Counted from the first letter of the stretch, positions 1 through 11,436 are shown. The stretch: DNA of 35,332 nt from Synechococcus sp. AG-670-A05 (GCA_003211535.1 QCSJ01000011.1:1-35332); one strand, 5' to 3'. Program-made: numbers and translations. The notes: a model not told the origin generated them from the letters alone.

Positions 1-2
1 AT

Positions 3-1325
3 GCCTGGTGGTCTGGCAACGCCCGTCTAATTAACCTATCTGGCCGTCTGCTTGGCGCCCACGTGGCGCACGCTGGCCTGATGGTGTTCTGGGCCGGCGC
101 AATGATGCTTTTCGAGGTGAGTCATTTCACCTTCGACAAGCCCATGTACGAACAGGGCTTCATCTGCATGCCCCACGTAGCCACCCTCGGCTACGGCGTG
201 GGCCCCGGCGGTGAGGTCACTGATCTCTTCCCATTCTTTGTGGTCGGTGTTCTGCACCTGATCAGTTCCGCCGTACTTGGCCTCGGTGGTCTGTACCACG
301 CCCTGCGCGGTCCGGAAATTTTGGAGAACTATTCCTCCTTCTTCTCCCAGGACTGGCGTGACAAGAATCAGATGACCAACATTATTGGGTATCACCTGAT
401 ACTTCTGGGCGTCGGCTGCCTGCTGCTGGTCTTCAAGGCAATGTTTTTCGGCGGCGTCTACGACACCTGGGCTCCCGGCGGCGGTGACGTCCGCATGATT
501 ACCAACCCGACACTCGATCCGGGAGTGATCTTCGGTTATCTGACCCGTGCCCCCTTCGGCGGTGAAGGTTGGATTATTGGTGTGAACTCCATGGAGGACA
601 TCATCGGTGGCCACATTTGGCTAGGACTGACTTTGATCTTCGGTGGCATCTGGCACGCCATCACTAAGCCCTTCGGCTGGGTGCGTCGCGCCTTCATCTG
701 GAACGGTGAGGCCTACCTGAGCTACAGCCTCGGCGCTCTGAGCTTCATGAGCTTCATCGCCTCGTCCTACATATGGTTCAACAACACCGCCTACCCCTCC
801 GAATTCTGGGGCCCCACAAACGCTGAGGCGTCCCAGGCTCAGAGCTTCACCTTCCTGGTGCGTGACCAGCGCCTCGGAGCCAACATTGGTTCCGCCATGG
901 GCCCCACCGGTCTAGGTAAGTACCTGATGCGTTCGCCAACTGGTGAGATCATTTTCGGTGGAGAAACCATGCGCTTCTGGGATTTCCGTGGTCCCTGGCT
1001 GGAGCCCCTGCGTGGCCCCAACGGTCTCAGCCTCGACAAGCTGCAGAATGACATTCAGCCCTGGCAGGTGCGCCGTGCGGCTGAGTACATGACCCACGCT
1101 CCCAACGCCTCAATCAACTCTGTGGGAGGCATCATCACCGAGCCCAACTCGGTGAACTACGTGAACCTTCGCCAGTGGCTGGGTGCAACACAGTTCGTGC
1201 TCGCCTTCTTCTTCCTGGTTGGTCACCTCTGGCACGCCGGCCGCGCCCGCGCTGCTGCTGCTGGCTTCGAGAAAGGTATCGACCGCAAAGCTGAGCCTGT
1301 GCTCGGCATGCCTGACCTCGACTGA
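3..1325 (+). CDS. psbC: Photosystem II CP43 chlorophyll apoprotein, 5' end outside window
   Basis: Frame is open from base 3 ([34 protein letters not shown]...), then [25 protein letters not shown] and a C-terminus [27 protein letters not shown], all typical of CP43. The supplied ORF start at 63 is internal. Confidence 0.97.
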   Translation, partial: AWWSGNARLINLSGRLLGAHVAHAGLMVFWAGAMMLFEVSHFTFDKPMYEQGFICMPHVATLGYGVGPGGEVTDLFPFFVVGVLHLISSAVLGLGGLYHALRGPEILENYSSFFSQDWRDKNQMTNIIGYHLILLGVGCLLLVFKAMFFGGVYDTWAPGGGDVRMITNPTLDPGVIFGYLTRAPFGGEGWIIGVNSMEDIIGGHIWLGLTLIFGGIWHAITKPFGWVRRAFIWNGEAYLSYSLGALSFMSFIASSYIWFNNTAYPSEFWGPTNAEASQAQSFTFLVRDQRLGANIGSAMGPTGLGKYLMRSPTGEIIFGGETMRFWDFRGPWLEPLRGPNGLSLDKLQNDIQPWQVRRAAEYMTHAPNASINSVGGIITEPNSVNYVNLRQWLGATQFVLAFFFLVGHLWHAGRARAAAAGFEKGIDRKAEPVLGMPDLD

Positions 1326-1474
1326 CCAAACGGTTCAATCACAACGATCGCCATCAACCTCTGCCAAACAGCAGGGGTTTTTTGTTGGCACATAATATCC
1401 ACCGAATTGAATTGATATTCACTCGATTTCGTGCTTCCCCGATTTCTTAGCCTGTCCTGATCGACGGCGCGGCA

Positions 1475-2617
1475 GTGAACGAAGGCATCAGCACCCGGGT
1501 GATCCACCACGGCGCCAGCTTCGCGGCGGAGACCGGCACGGTGATGCCGCCGATCTTTCCCACCAGCACCTTTGCCCATGGCAACGCGGGCGGATTTGAT
1601 TACACCCGTTCCGGCAACCCCAACTTCCGCATCCTTGATGGGGTGCTCGCCTCGGTGGAAGGCTGCGCCCACGCCACCGTCTTCGCCTCCGGCGTCAGCG
1701 CCATCACCGCTGTAGTCTCCCAACTGAAGCAGGGCGATCTGGTGCTCTGTGAAGAGAACCTCTACGGCTGCACCGTGCGGCTGTTCGAGCAGGTGTTCGC
1801 CAAGTTCGGGGTGAAAACGGCTTGGGTTGACTTCACCAAGCCGGCCGCATTGGAACAGATCCAAGCCCAGAAGCCGGCGATGGTATGGCTGGAGAGTCCC
1901 ACCAACCCTCTGCTCAAAGTTATAGACCTGGATGCGATCTGCGCCATCACCCAACCCCTGGAAATCCCCGTGTTGGTGGACAACACCTTCGCCACCGCCC
2001 TGGTGCAGCGACCCCTGGATCTCGGCGCCACCCTCTCGCTCACCAGCACGACCAAATACATCAACGGCCACTCTGATGCCCTCGGCGGAGCGGTCTGCAC
2101 CAACGATCCCGAGTGGCACCAGAAAATGGTTTTCTCCCAGAAAGCCCTGGGCCTGCAGCCCTCCCCTTTTGATTGCTGGCTGATCACGCGGGGCATCAAA
2201 ACCCTGCCGCTGCGGCTCAAGCAGCAGATGGCCAATGCCGCGGCCCTGGCCGATCAACTGGCGGGGCACGCCAAGGTGAACTGGGTGCGTTACCCCCACC
2301 GCAGCGATCACCCCCAGCATCAGGTGGCGACCCGTCAGATGCGTGCAGGTGGCGCCATCGTGACGGTGAGCTTCAACGCCAGCCAGGAGCAGACCTATGC
2401 CCTCTGCAAACAACTGCGCTGGTTCACCATGGCCGAAAGCCTGGGTGGCATCGAAAGCCTGATATGCCACCCCGCCACCATGACCCACGCCGCTGTATCG
2501 GACGAGGTGAAGGCCAAGCTGGGCATTGACGATGGCCTGGTGCGCTTCTCGGTGGGCTGTGAAGACCTCGCCGATCTTCAGGCCGATCTGAACCAGGCCC
2601 TGGAGCTGCTGGCGTGA
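1475..2617 (+). CDS. Trans-sulfuration PLP enzyme (cystathionine gamma-synthase/lyase family)
   Basis: Cys/Met metabolism PLP family: VIHHGASFAAETGTVMPPIFPTSTF, FDYTRSGNPN, PLP-lysine motif LTSTTKYINGHSDALGG, C-terminal RFSVGCEDLADLQADLNQAL. Confidence 0.88.
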   Translation: MNEGISTRVIHHGASFAAETGTVMPPIFPTSTFAHGNAGGFDYTRSGNPNFRILDGVLASVEGCAHATVFASGVSAITAVVSQLKQGDLVLCEENLYGCTVRLFEQVFAKFGVKTAWVDFTKPAALEQIQAQKPAMVWLESPTNPLLKVIDLDAICAITQPLEIPVLVDNTFATALVQRPLDLGATLSLTSTTKYINGHSDALGGAVCTNDPEWHQKMVFSQKALGLQPSPFDCWLITRGIKTLPLRLKQQMANAAALADQLAGHAKVNWVRYPHRSDHPQHQVATRQMRAGGAIVTVSFNASQEQTYALCKQLRWFTMAESLGGIESLICHPATMTHAAVSDEVKAKLGIDDGLVRFSVGCEDLADLQADLNQALELLA

Positions 2618-4065
2618 GCCCTCGCAATCTGCTCAGCGATCCGGCCTGGCAGGGTTCTGATCTCGGCCATCCCCTACCGGACTCCCCCCATGCGGTGTCT
2701 GTGGCGCTGCCGCGCTGGCGTGATGTGGTCGCCTACGAGGAGAAGGATCCGGCCTGCCGCGATGCCCTTAAAACCATTTACCCCCGCTTCGGTTTTCACC
2801 CTCTGCTGCAGACGCTGTGCCACCAGGTGGCCATCGAGGGACTGACCGCTTGGCCTTATGCCACAGAATCCGCGGCCCGCGCCGCCAAAGCCCACTGTCG
2901 CCTGAAGGCACCGCAGGCCCATACCCAGCTGAGAAGCACTGGGCCTCTGGTGGCTTTGCACACTGATGCCAGTGCAACTCCCCATGCCAAAGCCTTCTGG
3001 CAGCACACCGGTCTCGGCGCCTCCTCCCGTCAGGCAGCTGTGGCACTGGGGCTGGAGTCAGCCCCTTCAGCAGCGGAGGCGGAAGCAGCCCGCCGTGCCA
3101 TTCGAGAGCGGCTGGCTGCCATCCATGGCGTCGACGTCCAACAGATCAGCTTGCATCCGGCGGGCATGGCCGGCCTGCATGCTGCATTGAGAGCCATTCA
3201 GACGTTACGTCCAGGTCGGCCCACCCTGCAGCTGGGCTTTCCCTACGTGGATGTGCTCAAACAGCCGCAGGTGGTGTTCCACGGCGGCGAGCTCTTGCAG
3301 ACCAGCGACCAGGCGGAACTGGCGGCAGCCTTGGAACGGCTCGACCCCGCGGCCGTGATTGTGGAGCTGCCAAGCAATCCGCTGCTGCGCTGTGTGGACC
3401 TGCCAGTGGTGAGCGAGATGACGCATTTGCGAGGGATTCCTGTGATCGCGGACGACACCATCGGCACCGGCCTCAACCTTGATGCCCTGGGGCATGTCGA
3501 CCTGATCTTCACCTCCCTCACCAAGAGCTTTTCCGGCCGCGGGGATGTGATGGCCGGCAGCCTGCTGGTGAGCCCCCACTCCCGCTGGAGCACAGACCTG
3601 CTGGAGGCCATCACCCTTCCGGCGCCTTTGGGGGATGGCGACGCCATGGCGCTGGAGCAGGCCAGTCGTGATGTGACCGAACGCGTTCCACGACTGGACC
3701 GCCACTGCCTGGAGCTGGCGCAACGGCTTTACCACCACTCTGCGGTGCGCCAGGTTCTACATCCCAAGGACTGCCCAAACTTCAGGGACCTGATGCGCCC
3801 TGATGCCGGCCACGGCTGCCTACTCTCCTTTGTTCTCAACGACGCCACCAGGACGCCACAGGTGTTCGATGCCCTGCGAGTGAGCAAGGGTCCCAGCCTG
3901 GGAACCCACTTCACCCTGGCCTGCCCTTACACCCAACTGGCCCATTACGACGAGCTGGACTGGGCCGCCGATTGCGGCGTACCGGCCCATCTGCTGCGGG
4001 TCTCAGTCGGCCTGGAAGATCCAGATGAGCTCTGGCAACGGTTTGAACGAGCCCTGGAATCCTGA
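2614..4065 (+). CDS. Second, divergent trans-sulfuration PLP enzyme (cystathionine gamma-synthase-like)
   Basis: GTG start overlaps the upstream stop by 4 bp. Family motifs: VIVELPSNPLLRCVDLPVV, IPVIADDTIGTG, lysine motif IFTSLTKSFSGRGDVMAGSLL, C-terminal LLRVSVGLEDPDELWQRFERAL. Extended N-terminus. Confidence 0.8.
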   Translation: MSPRNLLSDPAWQGSDLGHPLPDSPHAVSVALPRWRDVVAYEEKDPACRDALKTIYPRFGFHPLLQTLCHQVAIEGLTAWPYATESAARAAKAHCRLKAPQAHTQLRSTGPLVALHTDASATPHAKAFWQHTGLGASSRQAAVALGLESAPSAAEAEAARRAIRERLAAIHGVDVQQISLHPAGMAGLHAALRAIQTLRPGRPTLQLGFPYVDVLKQPQVVFHGGELLQTSDQAELAAALERLDPAAVIVELPSNPLLRCVDLPVVSEMTHLRGIPVIADDTIGTGLNLDALGHVDLIFTSLTKSFSGRGDVMAGSLLVSPHSRWSTDLLEAITLPAPLGDGDAMALEQASRDVTERVPRLDRHCLELAQRLYHHSAVRQVLHPKDCPNFRDLMRPDAGHGCLLSFVLNDATRTPQVFDALRVSKGPSLGTHFTLACPYTQLAHYDELDWAADCGVPAHLLRVSVGLEDPDELWQRFERALES

Positions 4066-4148
4066 GCGAACAGCCGAGACTCTGAAAAAGCCCTTAACAA
4101 CAGCGCTGAACGGGGATTCCGATGCCTAGTTTGTTTTCTTCGGGCCCT

Positions 4149-5153
4149 TCTACTGCCAGCAGCCTTATGTCCCGCATTTACGACGACAACAGCCTCGCCA
4201 TCGGCAACACCCCGTTGGTGAAACTTAACTGCGTCACCAAGAACTGCAAAGCCACCGTGCTGGCCAAGGTAGAAGGCCGCAACCCGGCCTACAGCGTGAA
4301 ATGCAGGATCGGCGCCAACATGATCTGGGACGCCGAGAGGAGCGGCAAGCTCACCAAAGATAAGGTGATTGTCGAGCCCACCTCCGGCAACACCGGCATA
4401 GCTCTGGCCTTCACAGCGGCGGCCCGCGGTTACAAGCTGATCCTCACGATGCCCGAATCGATGTCGATCGAGCGTCGCCGGATGATGGCCGTTCTCGGCG
4501 CTGAGCTGATCCTCACCGAAGCTGCCAAGGGCATGCCGGGCGCCATCGCCAAAGCGAAGGAAATCGCTGAAAGCGATCCCTCCAAGTACTTCATGCCGGG
4601 CCAGTTCGACAATCCCGCCAACCCCGAGATCCACTTCAAAACCACCGGTCCAGAGATCTGGAACGACTGCGACGGCGCCATCGATGTGCTGGTGGCCGGC
4701 GTTGGCACAGGCGGCACCATCACCGGTGTCTCCCGCTACATCAAGAACGAAGCAGGTAAGGCGATCGAATCCGTCGCCGTGGAGCCCACCAATAGCCCGG
4801 TGATCAGCCAGACCATGAAAGGTGAGGCTCTCAAGCCCGGTCCCCACAAGATCCAGGGCATCGGTGCCGGCTTCATTCCCAAGAACCTCGATCTGTCGGT
4901 GGTCGACAAGGTTGAGCAGGTCACCAACGAGGAATCTGTCGAGATGGCTCTGCGTCTGGCCAAGGAGGAAGGTCTGCTGGTGGGCATCTCCTGTGGAGCC
5001 GCCGCTGCTGCTGCCATTCGCCTGGCAGAGAAGGATGATTACGCCGGCAAAACCATCGTGGTGGTGCTGCCCGACCTGGCCGAGCGTTACCTCTCCTCGG
5101 TGATGTTCGCTGAGGTGCCCACCGGCATCATCGAACAACCGGTGGCGGCTTGA
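4149..5153 (+). CDS. cysK: Cysteine synthase A (O-acetylserine sulfhydrylase)
   Basis: [21 protein letters not shown]..., [42 protein letters not shown]. Exact start uncertain (ATG at 4122 or an internal start; 4149 is approximate). Confidence 0.92.
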   Translation, partial: STASSLMSRIYDDNSLAIGNTPLVKLNCVTKNCKATVLAKVEGRNPAYSVKCRIGANMIWDAERSGKLTKDKVIVEPTSGNTGIALAFTAAARGYKLILTMPESMSIERRRMMAVLGAELILTEAAKGMPGAIAKAKEIAESDPSKYFMPGQFDNPANPEIHFKTTGPEIWNDCDGAIDVLVAGVGTGGTITGVSRYIKNEAGKAIESVAVEPTNSPVISQTMKGEALKPGPHKIQGIGAGFIPKNLDLSVVDKVEQVTNEESVEMALRLAKEEGLLVGISCGAAAAAAIRLAEKDDYAGKTIVVVLPDLAERYLSSVMFAEVPTGIIEQPVAA

Positions 5154-5179
5154 GTCGCCCTTAGACCATCAGTCTGTTC

Positions 5180-5205
5180 AGCCCCTTGGCAACACGGGGC
5201 TTTTT
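5180..5205 (+). terminator. Probable Rho-independent terminator after cysK
   Basis: AGCCCC-TTGGCAACAC-GGGGCT followed by a T run, 26 bp past the cysK stop. Confidence 0.75.
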
Positions 5206-5212
5206 GCTGCCA

Positions 5213-6313
5213 TTAATCCCTCACCGGTTCCGCCTGAGACAACACAGCCTCCGGTGAGATCCACATCGCATCGCCGTAGGAGAAAAAGCGATAATCTCCC
5301 TTAATGGCTGCCCCATAAAGCGCTAACAACCGTTCACGGCCAATCAAGGCACTCACCAACAACAACAGCGAGCTTTTGGGAAGGTGGAAGTTGGTCAGCA
5401 ACCCCTGCACCACACGAAACCGATAGCCCGGCTGAATCACAAGGTTGACGGGTCCCGTGAAGGGTTGAAGCACGCCACCATTCCGTTGAGCCGCCCCCTC
5501 CAAAGCCCTCACACTGGTGGTGCCCACGGCAATCACCCTGCCCTGGCATTGCTGAATCGCATCGACCACCGATGCACTCACTTCAATCCATTCACTGTGC
5601 AGCTCCAGTTGAGTGAGATCTTCCGTGTCCACAGGGCGGAAGGTGCCAAGTCCGACGTGAAGGGTGATGCGTGCCAGCTCGACACCCTTGCGTTGGAGGC
5701 TTGCAAGCAGTTCATCGCTGAAATGCAAACCAGCTGTGGGAGCGGCAACCGCTCCAGGCCTTTCGGCGTAGCGAGTCTGATAACGATCGACATCCTTGGG
5801 ATCGTGCCGATCGATATATGGGGGGAGTGGAACCTCGCCCCATTGGTTCAGGAGAGTCTCAATCGTCTCCGCATCGCGGCAGTCTGTCGGGAACTGAACC
5901 AGACGCCCTCTACTGGCTGCATCTTCGTCCAGCACCGTAAGTCTGATGGACGTTCCATCGATCGTAAGCATATCGCCGGGCCGCATGCGTTTTGCCGGTC
6001 TTGCCAGACAGAGCCAACGCCCGTCACCGCGCGGCTCCAGCACCAACAGCTCCGATATCCCACCACCCGAGCGACGCACCTTCAGCCTCGCTTTGAGCAC
6101 CCGGGTGTCGTTCACAACCAGAAGATCACCGGGCTGCAACTCCTCCAGCAGATCCCAGACCAACCCATGCCTGGCAGCCTCGGGCCCATCCGCCGCTGGA
6201 GGCACCATCAGCAGGCGAGCACTGTGGCGCGGCTCTAAAGGGGCCTGGGCAATCCGCTCGTGGGGCAGCAGATAGTCGTAACTGCTGAGCTGCAGGTCCC
6301 TGGGGTCGGGCAC
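5213..6313 (-). CDS. queA: S-adenosylmethionine:tRNA ribosyltransferase-isomerase
   Basis: [80 protein letters not shown]. Confidence 0.96.
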   Translation of the reverse strand: MPDPRDLQLSSYDYLLPHERIAQAPLEPRHSARLLMVPPAADGPEAARHGLVWDLLEELQPGDLLVVNDTRVLKARLKVRRSGGGISELLVLEPRGDGRWLCLARPAKRMRPGDMLTIDGTSIRLTVLDEDAASRGRLVQFPTDCRDAETIETLLNQWGEVPLPPYIDRHDPKDVDRYQTRYAERPGAVAAPTAGLHFSDELLASLQRKGVELARITLHVGLGTFRPVDTEDLTQLELHSEWIEVSASVVDAIQQCQGRVIAVGTTSVRALEGAAQRNGGVLQPFTGPVNLVIQPGYRFRVVQGLLTNFHLPKSSLLLLVSALIGRERLLALYGAAIKGDYRFFSYGDAMWISPEAVLSQAEPVRD

Positions 6314-6318
6314 CCCGA

Positions 6319-7626
6319 TCAGAGGGCCAGGCTTTCGGGCCGATGTTCGATCAGCTCGGCCAGATCCTTGAGGAAGGCCGCCCCGTCAGCGCCGTAGATC
6401 ACTCGGTGATCAGCGGTAAGGTTCACTTGCATCTGTTGTTTTACGGCAATGGAACCATCCTTGCCGGCAACCACGGTAGGGCGGGAAGCGGCCACCGCCA
6501 GTATCGCGCCCGTGCCAGGAGGCAGGATCGCATCGAAGCGATCCACACCGAACATGCCCAGATTAGAGAGAGTGAACGTACCGCTGCTGTATTCCTCAGG
6601 CTGCAGCTGCTTGCTGCGGGAGCGCTTCACCAGATCCTTCCACTGACGTGACATCTCGTAGAGATCAGTGCGGTCGGCGTTACGAAGCACAGGAGTGATC
6701 AGCCCACCGTCCTCCATGGCCACAGCAATGGCCACGTTCACGTCAGCGGGATAGGCCATGCCGGCGGGAGTGGTGGCGGCATTCACCTGCGGGTGGCGCG
6801 CCAGGGTGATGGCAACGGCCTTGGCTAGCAGTGCCGTCATCGTGACGCCCTTGGGCTTCACCAACTTGGAGAACGCATCCAGCTTGTCGGTGGTGATGGT
6901 GTAACCGACTCGGAAGCAGGGCACAGCCAGGCTAGTTTCCATGTTCCGATTCACCGCCCCTTGGAGGGTGTTGAAGGCAACGGTGTCGCCGGGGCGCCCG
7001 AAGCTGTTGCCCGCAGGAGCGCTGGGGGGTATAGCCGCAAGGGCTGCGCTGCTCGAAACAGCAGGGGCCGTTCCCTCGGCAACCCTGGGAACGGAAATGG
7101 GCTGACCGGCGGCCTGTTCCACGTCCTCAGCCTGGATGCGGCCGTGGGGGCCACTACCGCGCACGGTGCTGAGATCCACGCCCATCTGGGATGCCAACTT
7201 CTTGGCGCGAGGGCTGGCCACCACGCGTCCGTTCGTCACCTGCGGCGCAGGGACAGCCGCGGCAGCGACTGGTTCTGAAGTGGGTGCTGGGGCTGCAGTT
7301 GGAGCTGGTGTCGGGGCCGGTGCCTGGGGAGCCGCTGCAGGCGAGGCACTGGGGGCCTTGGCCTGGGCGTCAGGGATCTCCGCTTCGGTCTCCACGATCA
7401 GGCCAATTGTTTCACCTACAGGAGCCGTGCTGCCGGCGGGCATCAGCACCGCAGCGAGGTAGCCGTCCTGGAAGGCCTCCACATCCATATCAGCCTTGTC
7501 GGACTCTACGACGAGTACCGACTCACCCCGACCAACCTTGTCGCCCGGTTGCTTAAGCCATTCCACGATCTTGCCCTCCGTCATGGTGGAGCTGAGGGCA
7601 GGCATGAATATGTCTGTGGTTGCCAA
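6319..7626 (-). CDS. pdhC: Pyruvate dehydrogenase E2 (dihydrolipoamide acetyltransferase)
   Basis: N-terminal lipoyl domain with [12 protein letters not shown], Ala/Pro linker, E3-binding domain ([36 protein letters not shown]), catalytic domain ending [20 protein letters not shown]. Confidence 0.95.
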   Translation of the reverse strand: MATTDIFMPALSSTMTEGKIVEWLKQPGDKVGRGESVLVVESDKADMDVEAFQDGYLAAVLMPAGSTAPVGETIGLIVETEAEIPDAQAKAPSASPAAAPQAPAPTPAPTAAPAPTSEPVAAAAVPAPQVTNGRVVASPRAKKLASQMGVDLSTVRGSGPHGRIQAEDVEQAAGQPISVPRVAEGTAPAVSSSAALAAIPPSAPAGNSFGRPGDTVAFNTLQGAVNRNMETSLAVPCFRVGYTITTDKLDAFSKLVKPKGVTMTALLAKAVAITLARHPQVNAATTPAGMAYPADVNVAIAVAMEDGGLITPVLRNADRTDLYEMSRQWKDLVKRSRSKQLQPEEYSSGTFTLSNLGMFGVDRFDAILPPGTGAILAVAASRPTVVAGKDGSIAVKQQMQVNLTADHRVIYGADGAAFLKDLAELIEHRPESLAL

Positions 7627-7681
7627 AACCGTCTCCGAGAGGGCAAGTCAGGGGAGTTTACGAGTCAGCTGAATACTGCGT

Positions 7682-8125
7682 TCAGGCCTCTTCGATCGAC
7701 TGGATCACGCCGTCCTTGACGACGATGGCCACCTGCATCTTCTGAACCAGGTTGTCGCCAACCTTGATCTCGCAGCTGCTTTCCAACTGACCCTGCTCCA
7801 CGATCTGATCCATCTCCAGTTCACGCACCTGGGACTGCTGCTGGAGAAGATTGCGCTTTTGTTCTTCAATCTCGGAACGCTTTCCAGCCACCTGCTGCTG
7901 GATGTTGGCCACCTGTTCCTGCACACGGGGGTCGAGGGGGTTAGCGCTCTGACGACGCACCTGATCGACAACGTTCTGCCCTTCCTGCTCCAGCTGTGCC
8001 AGTTGCTGATCCGCGTTGGCGATACCGTTGCTGATCTCGCGTTCGGCTTCTCCCTTCCAGATGGGCGTCACAACCGCACGCACCGTGATCGGGCGCTTGA
8101 TCGTGAGGATGGTGCCGTCGGACAT
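7682..8125 (-). CDS. YlqD-like family protein
   Basis: 147 aa with a central coiled coil (NADQQLAQLEQEGQNVVDQVRRQ...) and a C-terminal KVGDNLVQKMQVAIVVKDGVIQSIEEA. Family assignment from memory of cyanobacterial YlqD-type proteins. Confidence 0.6.
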   Translation of the reverse strand: MSDGTILTIKRPITVRAVVTPIWKGEAEREISNGIANADQQLAQLEQEGQNVVDQVRRQSANPLDPRVQEQVANIQQQVAGKRSEIEEQKRNLLQQQSQVRELEMDQIVEQGQLESSCEIKVGDNLVQKMQVAIVVKDGVIQSIEEA

Positions 8126-8197
8126 GAATCTTTAGGAGATGGCGTCAGCGTCTCAGTGCAGCGCTCTGGGGTCAATCACCGGAGAACCGAACGGTAT

Positions 8198-10111
8198 TCA
8201 ACGGCCGTAGATCCGCTCGATCACAGCGGCATCGCGGCGGCCGATACGGTCACGCCGCTGCTTCAGGGTCTGGGTCAAGAGGCCGTTTTCGATGCTGAAA
8301 GGCTCCACCAGACCAACACCGCACAGCCGCTCATCACCACGGGCCCCAGGCCGCAGCTGCAGCATGCGGTTACAATTTCGCATTAGCAAGGTCAGCAGCG
8401 CTGGATCACCCGGTCGTCCGCCGAGGTCCTCTGGCACGGATAAGCCCTGATCCTGAGCCCAGGCACGGATCGGCTCCACCCGGGGTACCAGCAGCGCCCC
8501 GAGCTGGCGTTGGTCCTGCCCCACCAGCATCACCTGCTCGATCAGCGGACTGGCCACCAGGGCTTCCTCGAGAGGGCCCGGTTCGATGTTCTCACCACTG
8601 CTCAGAACAATGGTGTCCTTGGCCCGCCCGGTGAGCGCCAACGAACCATCAGGCAGCAGCATGCCCAGATCACCGGTGTCGAACCAGCCGGCAGCCGACA
8701 GCACCTTGGCACTCCCCTCCGGTTTGCCCAAATACCCCCCCATCACCTGAGGGCCGCGCACCAGCACCCGACCCCGTTCACGAAAGCCCAGCGCTGCCCC
8801 CGATTCGGGATCGACGATGCGGAACTCCGTGCCCGGCATCGGCAGACCGGAACTCCCACGGATGTTGCGCCAGGGCCTGCGGCAGCTCACCACAGGACTT
8901 GTCTCGGTCAGTCCATAGCCCACCAGCAGCTCAATCCCCACCGCCTCGAAGAAGGCGTCGATGTGGGGAGCAATGGCACCACCCCCGCTGATCGGGTAGG
9001 CCAGCTGGCCGCCACTGAGCTGCAACCGCAGCTTCGGCCAGATCAAGGCTGACGCCAAGGCATGCAGAGGCCAGCGCAGGGCTGCCGCGGCAGCAGCAGC
9101 CACGCGACCTGAGACTGAGACCGGCTCGAGAGACAGATTGCGGGCCGTCCGCAACGACCTTCGCTGGGCTGCGCTGTTGGCCAGGGCAGCACGCAGCAGC
9201 CGCTGACGGGACGGCGGGAAAGTTTTGAGCACATCCTCGAAACCGGCCTGAACCGACTCCCACAACCGCGGCACGGTGGCCATGGCGATCGGTTTCACTC
9301 GCGGAAGGTCCTTCTTCAGCTGCTTGATCGTGGTGTAGGTCTGCGTGCAGGCGCAGGACAGGAAGTAGTAGCTAGCGCTGCGCTCGTAGGCATGCCAGAT
9401 CGGCAGCACACTCAACACCGGTGCGCCCGGCTGCGGATGGGCCACACAGGCCAGGGACTGCATCTGATGCAGAAGATTGGCGTGCGTGAGGGGAACACCC
9501 TTGGGCTGACCGGTGGTGCCAGAGGTGTAGAGAACGGTGGCGATGGCCCTGCGGTCATTCCGAGGTGTCAACGTCTGCTGCCCAGCGCCGGATGCGAGAA
9601 AGGTCTCCCAGCCGAGAACGCCCTGCCCCGGCTCCCCCTCCAACTGCAGCACCAGTCGCAGCCCTTGCCGCTGCGCCGCCGACAGATTCAGACGACACCA
9701 CAGATCAGCGTTCTGCACCACGAGTGCGGTGGCGTTGCAGTCCTCAAGGATGTAGCGAAGCTCTTCCACAGGAGCCGCGGCGCCACGCACCGCATCAGCG
9801 GCACCGCACCGCATCAAACCCTGATCTGCTACTAGCCAGCGGGGACTGTTCTCCGCAAACAGGGCCACCACATCTCCCTCCTGCACACCCTGTCGGCGGA
9901 ATGCAGCCGCCGCCGTGGCGATTCGCTTGTCCAGTTCGGCGAAGCTGAAACGCTCCGGATGGGCGGCGTGGGGGGCATCAAGGGCGGTGATAGACCCGTG
10001 CCGTGACGCCAGCCAGGACCAGACCGCATCGACCCGCTCCAGAGCTTGAACATGGCCGTGCCGCTGCAGGGCCTCCTGTTCACGGGCCGTGGGCGTCCAG
10101 CTTGCAGTCAT
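8198..10111 (-). CDS. AMP-dependent synthetase/ligase (long-chain acyl-CoA/ACP synthetase type)
   Basis: AMP-binding motif VLYTSGTTGQPKGVPLTHANLLHQ, VGYGLTETSPVVSCR, GWFDTGDLGMLLPDGSLALTGRAKDTIVLSSGENIEPGPLE. Confidence 0.9.
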   Translation of the reverse strand: MTASWTPTAREQEALQRHGHVQALERVDAVWSWLASRHGSITALDAPHAAHPERFSFAELDKRIATAAAAFRRQGVQEGDVVALFAENSPRWLVADQGLMRCGAADAVRGAAAPVEELRYILEDCNATALVVQNADLWCRLNLSAAQRQGLRLVLQLEGEPGQGVLGWETFLASGAGQQTLTPRNDRRAIATVLYTSGTTGQPKGVPLTHANLLHQMQSLACVAHPQPGAPVLSVLPIWHAYERSASYYFLSCACTQTYTTIKQLKKDLPRVKPIAMATVPRLWESVQAGFEDVLKTFPPSRQRLLRAALANSAAQRRSLRTARNLSLEPVSVSGRVAAAAAAALRWPLHALASALIWPKLRLQLSGGQLAYPISGGGAIAPHIDAFFEAVGIELLVGYGLTETSPVVSCRRPWRNIRGSSGLPMPGTEFRIVDPESGAALGFRERGRVLVRGPQVMGGYLGKPEGSAKVLSAAGWFDTGDLGMLLPDGSLALTGRAKDTIVLSSGENIEPGPLEEALVASPLIEQVMLVGQDQRQLGALLVPRVEPIRAWAQDQGLSVPEDLGGRPGDPALLTLLMRNCNRMLQLRPGARGDERLCGVGLVEPFSIENGLLTQTLKQRRDRIGRRDAAVIERIYGR

Positions 10112-10141
10112 CCAACATCTGCATCCAATGGCCCAGGCCTA

Positions 10142-10837
10142 TCACGCATCACCGCACCAGACCAGATGGAAGCGGGCAGCCAAGGCATCCCGCAGCAGCG
10201 GCTGCACCTCAGCGAGGCTCAACCCGGGGATCCAGTCCACCAGGCGCCCCACCGCTCGACCCGTGAGGCCACAGGGGGTGACCTGATCGAAGCCCGCCAG
10301 ATCGCAATCGACGTTCAGAGCCAGCCCGTGCTGGGTGATCCAGCGGCGACAGCCCACACCAATGGCCGCCACCTTGCGGTTGTCCAGCCAGAGGCCTGTC
10401 AGGCCTGGGAAGCGCTCCCCACGCAGGTCGAGCTGCGCCAGAACATCGATCAGCACCTGCTCCAGCTGGCGCAGGTACCAGTGCAGGTCGGGCTGACGTC
10501 GCCGCAGATCCAACACGGGGTAGGCCACGAGCTGACCGGGCAGATGATGGGTCACCTCACCACCACGGTCGATCCGGTGAACAGGCGCCGGCGGTTGGTC
10601 CGGGGAGAAATGAAGATGAGCGCTGCTGGCCCCGCGGCCCAGGGTGTAACAAGCCTCGTGCTGCAGAAGCCACACCGCCTCCGGCGCCTCCGGATTCTCT
10701 AGAAGACGCTGCTGCCATTGACGTTGATCGGCCCACGCCTGCTCGATCGGCAGGGGCTCGGTGGGCTCAACAAGAATTGCGGAGCCGGGGTGTGCCGAAT
10801 CGACAGGCGTAACTAGTTTGCCGATATCAACCGGCAC
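10142..10837 (-). CDS. lipB: Octanoyl-(acyl-carrier-protein):protein N-octanoyltransferase
   Basis: [73 protein letters not shown]. Confidence 0.94.
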   Translation of the reverse strand: MPVDIGKLVTPVDSAHPGSAILVEPTEPLPIEQAWADQRQWQQRLLENPEAPEAVWLLQHEACYTLGRGASSAHLHFSPDQPPAPVHRIDRGGEVTHHLPGQLVAYPVLDLRRRQPDLHWYLRQLEQVLIDVLAQLDLRGERFPGLTGLWLDNRKVAAIGVGCRRWITQHGLALNVDCDLAGFDQVTPCGLTGRAVGRLVDWIPGLSLAEVQPLLRDALAARFHLVWCGDA

Positions 10838-10848
10838 AGGAGCGAGGC

Positions 10849-11436
10849 ATGAAGTTGCTGATCCATGGTCGCAACCTAGAGATCACGCCGGCCCTGAGGG
10901 ATTACACCCAGACCAAACTCGAACGGGCCACCCACCATTTCGGCGATGCCGTCCGCGAAGCGGACGTGCATCTGTCCGTCGCCCGCAATCCCAGGGTTCC
11001 GCAGCAGACCGCTGAGGTCACGGTTTTTGCCAATGGCACCGTGATCCGGGCCCAGGAACGCAGCGAAAATCTTTACGCCAGTATCGACCTGGCCGCCGGC
11101 AAGCTGGCCCGTCAACTGCGGCGCTGGAAGGAGCGTCATAGCGATCACCACCACAGCCACGGCCACAGCGCCAGCAATACACCGGCCACGGACGCTGTCA
11201 CCGACGACAGCCAGGTGGAAGGCTCATTGCTGCAGGGCCGTGAAGCCGAGCTCCCCGACCCCGGTGTTCGCCGCAAGTACTTCGCCATGCCGCCGATGAG
11301 CCTGGATGAGGCCCGACGACAACTGGATCTGATCGATCACGACTTCTACCTGTTTCGCGACGAAGACAGCGATCAACTCCAGGTGATCTATTGCCGGAAC
11401 CATGGAGGCTACGGCGTGATTCAGGCTCGAGGCTGA
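10849..11436 (+). CDS. hpf: Long-form ribosome hibernation promoting factor (light-repressed LrtA type)
   Basis: [31 protein letters not shown]..., second domain [53 protein letters not shown]-like. Confidence 0.93.
   Translation: MKLLIHGRNLEITPALRDYTQTKLERATHHFGDAVREADVHLSVARNPRVPQQTAEVTVFANGTVIRAQERSENLYASIDLAAGKLARQLRRWKERHSDHHHSHGHSASNTPATDAVTDDSQVEGSLLQGREAELPDPGVRRKYFAMPPMSLDEARRQLDLIDHDFYLFRDEDSDQLQVIYCRNHGGYGVIQARG

Noticed and set aside
36-614. 192-aa minus-strand ORF opposite psbC
   Set aside because: psbC is certain on the plus strand; no support for an antisense protein.
1362-1390. Inverted repeat TGCCAA-ACA...TGT-TGGCA after psbC considered as a terminator
   Set aside because: The stem is imperfect and the T run lies inside the loop/stem rather than after it, so support is too weak to list as a terminator.
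1223-2488. 421-aa minus-strand ORF opposite the trans-sulfuration gene
   Set aside because: Shadow ORF of a GC-rich coding gene; composition is low-complexity Gly/His/Arg with no recognisable motif, while the plus strand encodes a clear PLP enzyme.
3945-5138. 397-aa minus-strand ORF opposite cysK
   Set aside because: Antisense to an unmistakable cysK; no domain signature, typical of codon-bias-driven open frames.
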